A stretch of 6,174 nucleotides of DNA. Origin: Pedosphaera sp. Lineage in GTDB: Bacteria; Verrucomicrobiota; Verrucomicrobiia; Limisphaerales; Pedosphaeraceae. The stretch lies in assembly GCA_028293465.1 (NCBI GenBank), contig JAQGOT010000325.1, positions 1 through 6,174 on the forward strand. The letters are read 5' to 3'. This document shows, piece after piece, positions 1-5,033 of this stretch. Below the pieces are notes generated by a model. It searched no databases, was not told where the DNA came from, and worked only from the letters and a program-made list of their open reading frames with translations. Made by a program: the position numbers and the translations under genes. Each line of letters starts with the position of its first letter. The first letter of the stretch is position 1.

Positions 1-1274
1 TGATCGCGGATGCCCCAGGTGAAGAAGCTGCAGACGACCAGATAGATCGAGGTGAAAACACCGAGGACTTCGATGACGGTCTTGAAGGAGTCGTGGAAGT
101 ATTGGAGGGCGATCCAGTAACCGATGCCGACCACCGCCAGCGCCGGCACACATTTGAAGCGGGAATGAGCCATGAGATTGTTCAAGAGCACGTTCCCCAC
201 CGCCAGCGGCACCATGCTCCAGGCGAAGAGTGGTATCAGCGGCACGATGGAAACAAATTCAGGTTTGGAAAATATCTTGATCAACAGGGGGGAAGTCAGG
301 GTCAGGCCGACGGCAGCCATCGCTCCCAATCCCGCAGTTCCCAGCAGGGTCAGCAACATCAGGTTGCTTTTTTGGTTGCGCGCCTTGCTGTGAACGAGCT
401 TGGGGAACATGACGGCCACCAGCGGGGCGGTGAAAAGGACGATCGCGCGGGCCATCGTGCCTCCGAAGCCGTAGGGCGCAGCGGCCCCATGATCGTCGCC
501 CAGAAACTTTTGCACCACGATCAGGTCAGCGCTGAAAAGAAACTGACTGACGCCACAACCGATGGAGAGCGGCAGGACCTGGCGCAACCAGATCCCGGAT
601 TGGAACGGGTCACGCGGCGCGTTCCAAATATCGCGGTTTTGCCAGACGGCAACACTCAAGGCAGCGATCATGCCAAGCAAGGTGCCGACCATGATGCCCG
701 CCGCCCAGCCGCTCAGCAGAAAGACAATCAACCCGGCGATAAAGACGCGGCCCATGGCGTTGAATACGGCGGCCCAACCGAGCCAGAGGAAGTTTTGCCG
801 GCCTTGCAGCAGGCCCTGCCAGATGGGGAGCATCAACATGACCAGACCGGCGGCCAGCATGATCCAAAGCGAGGCGGGGTTGCTGATTTTCAGGTCGGCG
901 ATGAAATTGGCGTGCCAGATGACGGTGACGAGCAGCATCACGAGCCAGATGCAGAAAATACCGAAAGTAACCGCCCGGGTGGTTCCAACCAACTGGCGTT
1001 TCTGCGCCGTCGTGACTGCGGAGGACGCCTGGTGGGCGAAGGTCGTCTGCAACCCGATGGCTGGAATAGTGACCCAGTTCAGCAAGGAAAAGAGCGCGGT
1101 GAGCACCGCATACTCGGATTTGGGAATATACTTCGAGAAGATGTGGACTAGAAACATCATGGCCCCGCCGCCCACAGCGGTGATCATCATCCAACCGCTC
1201 TGGCGAAAGAAGCTCGATTTATGCGCAGCTTCGCTCATCCCGGGTGTCTCAAGTGTTTCGGTTTGTGCAGACAT
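1..1274 (-). CDS. Polysaccharide flippase-like membrane protein (MOP superfamily), 3' end cut off by the window
   Basis: This frame is open from an ATG at 1274 to the left edge (424 codons, no stop), so the C-terminus is missing. It is very hydrophobic, with about 12 predicted transmembrane helices (roughly residues 27-46, 57-80, 104-121, 136-157, 165-188, 191-211, 232-253, 275-294, 304-329, 341-363, 376-391 and 401-420) after a polar N-terminus of about 25 residues. Visible motifs fit Wzx/PST-type lipid-linked oligosaccharide flippases: GLLQGRQNFLWLG near residue 154, and a segment near 248-280 with SADLIVVQKF followed by a small-residue helix (YGFGGTMARA). Known members are about 430-500 residues, so little is probably missing. 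The inferred role is moving undecaprenyl-linked glycans across the inner membrane. It starts 33 bp after the M20 gene stop with no terminator between, suggesting co-transcription. An internal ATG at 1238 is an alternative start, and neither start has a Shine-Dalgarno sequence. The substrate cannot be predicted, and a MATE- or MurJ-like transporter is the main alternative. Confidence 0.85.
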   Translation of the reverse strand, partial: MSAQTETLETPGMSEAAHKSSFFRQSGWMMITAVGGGAMMFLVHIFSKYIPKSEYAVLTALFSLLNWVTIPAIGLQTTFAHQASSAVTTAQKRQLVGTTRAVTFGIFCIWLVMLLVTVIWHANFIADLKISNPASLWIMLAAGLVMLMLPIWQGLLQGRQNFLWLGWAAVFNAMGRVFIAGLIVFLLSGWAAGIMVGTLLGMIAALSVAVWQNRDIWNAPRDPFQSGIWLRQVLPLSIGCGVSQFLFSADLIVVQKFLGDDHGAAAPYGFGGTMARAIVLFTAPLVAVMFPKLVHSKARNQKSNLMLLTLLGTAGLGAMAAVGLTLTSPLLIKIFSKPEFVSIVPLIPLFAWSMVPLAVGNVLLNNLMAHSRFKCVPALAVVGIGYWIALQYFHDSFKTVIEVLGVFTSIYLVVCSFFTWGIRD

Positions 1275-1307
1275 GAAGGGGTGACTCTAACGAATAAAAA
1301 GTTGGTT

Positions 1308-2438
1308 TCAAGGCAGCGATTTGAGGAAATTGACCAACAAACGCTTGCCGCGTTCAAGCGAAGAGAGGGAAATCCATTCATCGGCGGTATGCGCCTGGGC
1401 AATGTCCCCGGGCCCGAACACGATGCTCGGAATGCCACCTTGCGCCAGGACGGACGCATCGCAAAAGTAATCCACACCAATGGCTTTGGCCTGGCCGCAG
1501 ATGCGCAGGAATTGCCGGACCAAAGGGAGTTTGGGATCGGTTTCGAGGGGCAGGCAGGGATCGGCTTTGGTGCTGGCCAAACTGGCGTTCAAGTCATTCT
1601 CCCGCAAGAGGGCGCGGATTTCACGCCACACGCCGGCATTGCTCTCGCCGGGGAGCGTGCGGCGGTCGATGGTGATCGCGCAATGAGCGGGGACGATGTT
1701 GGCTTGGACGCCGCCCTGGATGGTGCCGACGTTGACCGTGGCGTGGCGAAGCAAGGGATGCCGGCGTCGTCGCAATTGCGCGGCGTAGCGGGTTTCAAGC
1801 AAGTCCACGATGCGGGCCATCTCAAGAACGGCGTTGCGGCCGAGGTCGGGACGCGAGCCGTGGGCGGCCTTGCCGTGGGTTTCAAGTTTCAGCCACAGAT
1901 TGCCTTTATGGGCGGTCACCACTTGCAGGCGGGTGGGCTCCCCGACGAGGGCGAGGTCGGCTTTGAGATTGCTGGCGGCGAGGGCGCGGGAGCCGCCTTG
2001 ACCGATTTCCTCATCCACCAACCCGGCGAAAATGATCTCGGTCTCGGTGGGGCGACGCGTGGCCTGAGCCAACTCGATGAGAGCCGTCAGCATCGCGGCG
2101 GCGGAGCCTTTGGTGTCGCAAGCACCGCGACCGTAAAGGCGGCCATGTTTTTCACGGGGCAGCAGTTGGTCGTCGCTGGCGATGTCCACCGTATCGAGAT
2201 GCGGCGCGAGCAGGATGCGTCGTTTGATTGGACCGGAGGGCGAGAGGCGCGCCAACAGGTTGCTGCGACCGGGGAAAACCTTCTGCAAGTCCACGTCCAG
2301 ACCGGCGTGAGCGGCGGTGGCCGCGAGGAAATCGATCACGTTCTTTTCACCGGCGCGAGGGTGACCCGGGGGCAGCAGGGCGTTGTTCACGCTTGGCAAA
2401 GCGATCAATTCACAAAGTAATTTTTGGGTCTGCGTCAT
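1308..2438 (-). CDS. M20-family zinc deacylase/peptidase, ArgE-like (acetylornithine deacetylase / DapE superfamily)
   Basis: Complete 376-residue protein with the M20 di-zinc motif set in the right order: PHLDTVD (H80, D82), GRGACDTKG (bridging D108), DEEIGQGG (general base E143, metal ligand E144), VGEPT (E167) and FGPGDIAQAH (H350). The dimerisation domain has AAHGSRPD with H193, the position that completes the active site across the dimer in DapE, and a DRRTLPGE strand near 258. The GEPT-to-AHKG stretch and the GPG...QAH...DE C-terminal motif look more like ArgE than DapE, and the length is close to E. coli ArgE (about 383). The family removes N-acyl groups from amino acids, for example N-acetylornithine to ornithine in the cytoplasm. 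No arg or dap gene is nearby; its neighbours are a sugar epimerase and a flippase, so the physiological substrate is uncertain. It starts at the ATG at 2438, with no clear ribosome binding site, and is probably first in a two-gene transcript with the flippase. Confidence 0.93.
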   Translation of the reverse strand: MTQTQKLLCELIALPSVNNALLPPGHPRAGEKNVIDFLAATAAHAGLDVDLQKVFPGRSNLLARLSPSGPIKRRILLAPHLDTVDIASDDQLLPREKHGRLYGRGACDTKGSAAAMLTALIELAQATRRPTETEIIFAGLVDEEIGQGGSRALAASNLKADLALVGEPTRLQVVTAHKGNLWLKLETHGKAAHGSRPDLGRNAVLEMARIVDLLETRYAAQLRRRRHPLLRHATVNVGTIQGGVQANIVPAHCAITIDRRTLPGESNAGVWREIRALLRENDLNASLASTKADPCLPLETDPKLPLVRQFLRICGQAKAIGVDYFCDASVLAQGGIPSIVFGPGDIAQAHTADEWISLSSLERGKRLLVNFLKSLP

Positions 2439-2538
2439 GGTGTCCCAGTCACACGAGAAGCTGCCAATGAATATGGCTGTGCTGGGGCCAAGTTTAAAGC
2501 CAAACTTAGCGTTTAACGGAAAAAGCCCGCAGATTAAT

Positions 2539-2587
2539 GTAAATATTGCGACCTAACACACTGATGGGAAGCCACTTGAATATTTAC
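2539..2587. repeat. Perfect 9-bp AT-rich inverted repeat in the spacer upstream of the M20 gene
   Basis: GTAAATATT (2539-2547) and its exact reverse complement AATATTTAC (2579-2587) are separated by 31 bp, 40 bp centre to centre. They lie in the 199-bp spacer 2439-2637, the only place for a promoter of the M20-flippase pair. The surrounding stretch 2500-2590 is clearly more AT-rich than the flanking genes. I could not pick a convincing -35/-10 pair. The repeat could be an operator for a dimeric regulator, but a 9-bp match in AT-rich DNA can arise by chance. Confidence 0.35.
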
Positions 2588-2593
2588 GAGATG

Positions 2594-2627
2594 AACAAAA
2601 CCGCACTGCCGAATGCGGACGGCGGTT
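2594..2627 (-). terminator. Likely Rho-independent terminator of the epimerase gene
   Basis: Read on the minus strand, 10 bp past the epimerase stop, AACCGC (2627-2622) pairs with GCGGTT (2604-2599). The outer stem encloses a small inner CCG-CATT-CGG hairpin and is followed directly by TTGTT (2598-2594), giving a TTTTGTT tract from the end of the stem. Position, stem and T-tract all fit an intrinsic terminator that would separate the epimerase transcript from the downstream M20-flippase pair. The stem is short and has an internal loop, so strength is uncertain. Confidence 0.55.
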
Positions 2628-2637
2628 ATCAATGGCG

Positions 2638-3594
2638 TCAACTTTTGTGCTGCTTCTTGAACCACTCAATGAAGCGGGGGATGCCTTCTTCGATTTTGAT
2701 TTTGGGGGCGTAGTTGAGGAATTCGGCCGACTTTGAAATGTCCGCGAAGGTCAGCGGGACGTCGCCAGCTTGGGTGGTCATGCGTTGGATGACGGCTTTC
2801 TGCCCAAGGGCTTTTTCCAATAATTCGATGAGATAGGAGAGGGTCACAGACTGCGAATTGCCCAAGTTGAAAATTTCGTAGCCAAACTTGCGTTCCGTGC
2901 AGGCGATGATGCCGTCCACGATATCGCTGATGTAGGTATAATCGCGCGCGGTGAGGCCGTCGCCGTAAACCTGGATCGGTTTGCCGGCGGAGATGAGCTT
3001 GGCGAATTTGTGGATGGCGAGATCGGGGCGTTGGCGGGGGCCGTAAACGGTGAAGAAGCGGAGCATGGACACGTCCAGACCGTAAACATAATGGTAAACA
3101 TGGCCGAGCGCCTCACATGCCAGTTTGCTCGCCGCATAGGGGGAGATCACCGAGAAAACGGGATCGCTCTCCGCGAAGGGCACTTTTTTATTCACGCCGT
3201 AAACCGAGGAGGAAGAGGCGAGCACCACTTTTTTCACCCCGTGACGACGCGCCGCTTCCAGCACATTGACCGTGCCCTCGACGTTCACCTCCTGGAAACG
3301 CTCCGGTTCATCCAGGCTGGGTCGCACCCCGGCGCGGGCCGCGAGATGGATGACCTGGTCGAACCGGCCCTCCTTGAACAAGTCCTCCAGCACCTTGAAA
3401 TTGGACAGCTCGCCGAGGACGAACGTGAAGGGTTTGCCGAGGGAGGCGATTTCGTCGATGTTCTTTTGTTTGACCGCGGGACTGTAGAACGGGTTCAGGT
3501 CATCGAGGACCCACACGGCATGGCCGGAATGGAGCAACCGCTCGCAAACGTGCGAGCCAATAAACCCCGCACCCCCGGTCACAAGGAAATTCAT
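2638..3594 (-). CDS. NAD-dependent sugar epimerase, UDP-glucuronate 4-epimerase-like (extended SDR)
   Basis: 318-residue extended short-chain dehydrogenase. The NAD-binding Rossmann fold opens with TGGAGFIGSH (residues 6-15), followed by an acidic D31/D32 after strand 2 that should hold the adenine ribose. HLAARAGVRPS (83-93), SSSSVYG (127-133) and the catalytic pair Y153-xxx-K157 follow. LRFFTVYGPRQRPD (178-191) and GDGLTARDYTYI (211-222) are hallmarks of the CapI/LspL-like UDP-glucuronate 4-epimerases, which make UDP-galacturonate for capsule, LPS or exopolysaccharide. UDP-glucose 4-epimerase or another UDP-sugar specificity cannot be excluded. I chose the ATG at 3594 because TGGxGFIG usually begins within a few residues of the start. 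Alternatives are the ATG at 3615 and a frame extension to 3657, but the extension runs through a non-coding-looking heptad repeat. No Shine-Dalgarno is visible. It is transcribed away from purC and ends just before a probable terminator. Confidence 0.93.
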   Translation of the reverse strand: MNFLVTGGAGFIGSHVCERLLHSGHAVWVLDDLNPFYSPAVKQKNIDEIASLGKPFTFVLGELSNFKVLEDLFKEGRFDQVIHLAARAGVRPSLDEPERFQEVNVEGTVNVLEAARRHGVKKVVLASSSSVYGVNKKVPFAESDPVFSVISPYAASKLACEALGHVYHYVYGLDVSMLRFFTVYGPRQRPDLAIHKFAKLISAGKPIQVYGDGLTARDYTYISDIVDGIIACTERKFGYEIFNLGNSQSVTLSYLIELLEKALGQKAVIQRMTTQAGDVPLTFADISKSAEFLNYAPKIKIEEGIPRFIEWFKKQHKS

Positions 3595-3620
3595 AAGCTT
3601 ATGATGGCGTTCCATGGCGG

Positions 3621-3641
3621 AAGTTAAAAGTTTAAAGTTGG
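3621..3641 (+). repeat. Left arm of a 21-bp inverted repeat built of three heptads
   Basis: The three heptads AAGTTAA, AAGTTTA and AAGTTGG form this arm. It matches the reverse complement of 4041-4061 at 19 of 21 positions; both mismatches fall at position six of a heptad. It lies 27 bp upstream of the chosen epimerase start, so it would be in its promoter or leader. Confidence 0.7.
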
Positions 3642-3655
3642 GCGGCTGCCACCGC

Positions 3656-3669
3656 AACCTTGAACCTTA
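3656..3669 (+). repeat. Two-copy heptad repeat AACCTTG / AACCTTA
   Basis: Two adjacent 7-bp units differing at the last base. They resemble the AACTTTG units of the right inverted-repeat arm on the same strand, suggesting the same heptad family recurs within the spacer. The chance alternative is real for so short a repeat. Confidence 0.45.
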
Positions 3670-3680
3670 CCCACCCGCAG

Positions 3681-3720
3681 GTTGGATCAACTTGGATTTG
3701 CCTGGATTAGCTTGGATTGG
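3681..3720 (+). repeat. Four-copy 10-bp tandem array with TTGGAT core
   Basis: Four consecutive decamers occupy 3681-3690, 3691-3700, 3701-3710 and 3711-3720. Each has TGGAT at positions 3-7; three have the full TTGGAT core and the third has CTGGAT. The period is exactly 10 bp, close to one helical turn, so all cores face one side of the DNA. This fits either a cluster of protein-binding half-sites or a decaying minisatellite. Confidence 0.7.
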
Positions 3721-3783
3721 CTGGCGATACCGTTGGCCAACCCGCGTGCATCGCCGTTGGGGCTTGGAGCCTTGGGGCATTCT

Positions 3784-3804
3784 TTCGTCGTTCGTCATTT
3801 CGCC
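3784..3804 (+). repeat. Degenerate heptad repeat TTCGTCG / TTCGTCA / TTTCGCC
   Basis: Two good copies of a TTCGTC-based 7-bp unit are followed by a degenerate third. The 7-bp period matches that of the AAGTT/AACTT heptads elsewhere in the spacer, although the sequence differs. No function can be assigned. Confidence 0.4.
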
Positions 3805-3836
3805 TCCCCCATATTTGTACTCTTGGGGTGTACAGC

Positions 3837-3936
3837 CGTTACAGGCGTTACAACGTTCACCCCCAACCATTTACCCGGCATGGGAAGCGTTACATTGCCG
3901 TTACACGCCGTTACATTTTCCGTTACAAACGTTACA
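3837..3936 (+). repeat. Seven direct copies of CGTTACA, helically phased
   Basis: Perfect CGTTACA copies start at 3837, 3846, 3888, 3899, 3909, 3921 and 3930, all in the same orientation. The steps are 9, 42, 11, 10, 12 and 9 bp, i.e. 1, 4, 1, 1, 1 and 1 turns at about 10.3 bp per turn. A degenerate CGTTCAC lies in the gap at 3854. Same-strand half-sites spaced one turn apart are typical of OmpR/PhoB-family response-regulator sites, and GTTACA resembles known half-sites of that family, but the identity of any binding protein is inference. The array ends about 150 bp upstream of the purC start. Confidence 0.8.
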
Positions 3937-3979
3937 AACGCCCGTGGAAGACGCGATCGGGCAAACCGCCGATGTTTCA

Positions 3980-3996
3980 GTGCCCTGAACGGGCAC
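3980..3996. other. GC-rich perfect hairpin upstream of purC
   Basis: GTGCCC (3980-3985) and GGGCAC (3991-3996) form a perfect 6-bp stem with a 5-nt TGAAC loop. No T-run follows on either strand, so it does not look like an intrinsic terminator. If transcribed it could be part of the purC leader; otherwise it may be an operator-like dyad. Confidence 0.5.
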
Positions 3997-3997
3997 C

Positions 3998-4015
3998 CTT
4001 CGTTAGCTTCGTTAT
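3998..4015 (+). repeat. Two copies of CTTCGTTA at a 10-bp period
   Basis: CTTCGTTA occurs at 3998-4005 and 4008-4015, exactly 10 bp apart, directly after the GC-rich hairpin. This is a third, different sequence repeated at the helical period within the same spacer. Confidence 0.5.
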
Positions 4016-4040
4016 CTTATGTGGGTCCTTCCTCGACCTT

Positions 4041-4061
4041 CCAACTTTGAACTTTGAACTT
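4041..4061 (-). repeat. Right arm of the 21-bp heptad inverted repeat
   Basis: On the plus strand this reads CCAACTT, TGAACTT, TGAACTT. Its reverse complement matches the left arm (3621-3641) at 19 of 21 positions, with 399 bp between the arms. It ends 26 bp before the purC start and contributes TTGAAC hexamers (4047-4052 and 4054-4059) that could act as a -35 element. Confidence 0.7.
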
Positions 4062-4087
4062 GGCCCTCGGAAACGCATATTCGCCCT

Positions 4088-4978
4088 GTGTTGAACGAAC
4101 CACTCTTACAGCTCGACCTGCCCGGCATCCGCAAACTGAAAAGCGGCAAAGTGCGCGAGGTGTTCGATCTGGGCGACCGGTTGCTGTTTGTCGCCACCGA
4201 CCGGATCTCCGCGTTTGATTGCGTCATGCCCAACGGCATTCCGCGCAAAGGCGAGGTCCTGACGCAGATTTCCTATTTTTGGTTCAATCAGACCGCCGCG
4301 TTCCAACCGAATCACCTGTTGTCACAGGCCAATGATCCGCTGCCGCCGGCGCTGCAGCCGTTTGCGGCGCAACTCGGGCGGCGCTGCATGATCGTGAAGA
4401 AAGCGCAGCCGCTGGCGATCGAATGCGTGGTGCGCGGCTATCTCGCCGGGTCCGGTTGGAAGGAATATCGCGAACGACAGACCGTGTGCGGCATCAAACT
4501 TCCAGCCGGCCTTCAGGAGTCGGCGGAATTACCGGAACCGATCTTCACACCCGCCACGAAGGCCGAATCGGGGCATGATGAGAATATTTCGTTTGAGGAG
4601 GCGGCAAAATTGGTGGGTGCCGGAATTGCCGAGCAGGCTCGGGCCGCCAGCATGGTAATCTACAAGTTCGCCCGCGCCTACGCGCGCGAGCGGGGCATCA
4701 TCATCGCCGATACGAAGTTTGAATTCGGAATTTTCGAGGGGAAGTTGCTCCTGATTGACGAAGTGCTGACGCCGGATTCCTCGCGCTTCTGGCCCGCGGA
4801 TCAATACCAACCCGGTCGCGGCCAGCCGAGTTTCGACAAGCAATTCGTGCGCGATTACCTGGAAACGCTCGATTGGAACAAACAACCTCCGGCGCCCGCA
4901 TTGCCGCCGGAGGTGGTGGCGAAAACACAGGCGAAGTATCTGGACGCGTATGCGCGGCTGACGGGTAAACAGCTCTAG
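4088..4978 (+). CDS. purC: Phosphoribosylaminoimidazole-succinocarboxamide synthase (SAICAR synthetase)
   Basis: This cytoplasmic enzyme joins CAIR and aspartate using ATP to make SAICAR in de novo purine synthesis. The 296-residue protein shows the full family pattern: SGKVREVFDLGDRLLFVATD (19-38, ATP-binding N-lobe with the SGKVRE loop), RISAFDCVMP with GIPRKG, PLAIECVVRGYLAGSGW (108-124), TKAESGHDENIS (157-168), IIADTKFEFG (205-214, the second family signature), and LIDEVLTPDSSRFW (222-235) near the substrate site. It is longer than E. coli PurC (237) and close to the longer form typified by yeast ADE1 (306), with extra N- and C-terminal segments. There is no ATG start: GTG at 4088 or TTG at 4091 is used, since an in-frame stop at 4055 blocks upstream extension. 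No Shine-Dalgarno is seen. No other pur gene is adjacent; a recombinase gene follows after 55 bp. Confidence 0.97.
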   Translation: MLNEPLLQLDLPGIRKLKSGKVREVFDLGDRLLFVATDRISAFDCVMPNGIPRKGEVLTQISYFWFNQTAAFQPNHLLSQANDPLPPALQPFAAQLGRRCMIVKKAQPLAIECVVRGYLAGSGWKEYRERQTVCGIKLPAGLQESAELPEPIFTPATKAESGHDENISFEEAAKLVGAGIAEQARAASMVIYKFARAYARERGIIIADTKFEFGIFEGKLLLIDEVLTPDSSRFWPADQYQPGRGQPSFDKQFVRDYLETLDWNKQPPAPALPPEVVAKTQAKYLDAYARLTGKQL

Positions 4979-4986
4979 GAATATCC

Positions 4987-5023
4987 AGCCACAGTGTCCG
5001 CAGGCGGGACGAAATTCGTGGCT
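4987..5023. other. Imperfect dyad between purC and xerD
   Basis: AGCCAC (4987-4992) pairs with GTGGCT (5018-5023), and inside it GTCC (4996-4999) pairs with GGAC (5007-5010). It almost fills the short spacer and ends 10 bp before the xerD start. There is no T-run, so it is a poor terminator candidate. It could be a weak mRNA structure that modulates xerD translation, or chance. Confidence 0.3.
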
Positions 5024-5033
5024 AAAATGTGTG

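Larger units (their letters stand above)
3595..4087. promoter_or_regulatory. Divergent intergenic region between the epimerase and purC, rich in short-period repeats
   Basis: This 493-bp spacer must hold the promoters of both divergent genes. Open frames here overlap in several frames, are low-complexity and resemble nothing, so I treat the region as non-coding. It contains arrays with 7-bp and about 10-bp periods, a stable hairpin, and inverted heptad repeats near both ends (listed separately). Weak promoter guesses: for the epimerase (minus strand), TTGCGG, a 17-bp spacer and TAAACT, the last overlapping the left heptad repeat; for purC (plus strand), TTGAAC (4054-4059), 18 bp, TATTCG (4078-4083), which would start transcription at or next to the start codon. 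A small imperfect dyad TGTAC/GTACA (3816-3834) also lies here. None of the promoter guesses is strong. Confidence 0.5.

Noticed and set aside
93..1151. Long plus-strand open frame of 352 codons opposite the flippase
   Set aside because: The translation is rich in Q, H, G, D and R with no recognisable domain, and lies antisense to a clear transmembrane protein frame on the minus strand. It is a shadow produced by GC-biased codons. The minus-strand 610-1194 frame is likewise out of frame with the flippase.
1221..2420. 399-codon plus-strand open frame opposite the M20 gene
   Set aside because: It is antisense to a protein with a complete M20 active site, has no recognisable domain of its own, and shows the typical glycine/alanine-rich mirror composition.
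2532..2558. dif-like sequence (minus strand GGTCGCAATATTTACATTAAT)
   Set aside because: It has slight resemblance to the left part of a dif site, considered because a XerD gene is nearby. The second arm does not match and there is no 11-6-11 palindromic layout.
3595..3657. N-terminal extension of the epimerase to an ATG at 3657
   Set aside because: The extra 21 residues are encoded by the heptad repeat and precede the TGGAGFIG motif, which normally starts almost at the N-terminus.
3837..3936. CRISPR array or plasmid-type iterons
   Set aside because: The units are only 7 bp with 2-5 bp linkers, too short for CRISPR repeats and spacers and shorter than typical 17-22 bp iterons. No cas or rep gene is present.
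3614..4094. Overlapping small plus-strand open frames in the divergent spacer
   Set aside because: Several frames are open across the same short-period repeats, their translations are low-complexity and unlike any family I know, and none has a ribosome binding site. Non-coding is the simpler reading.
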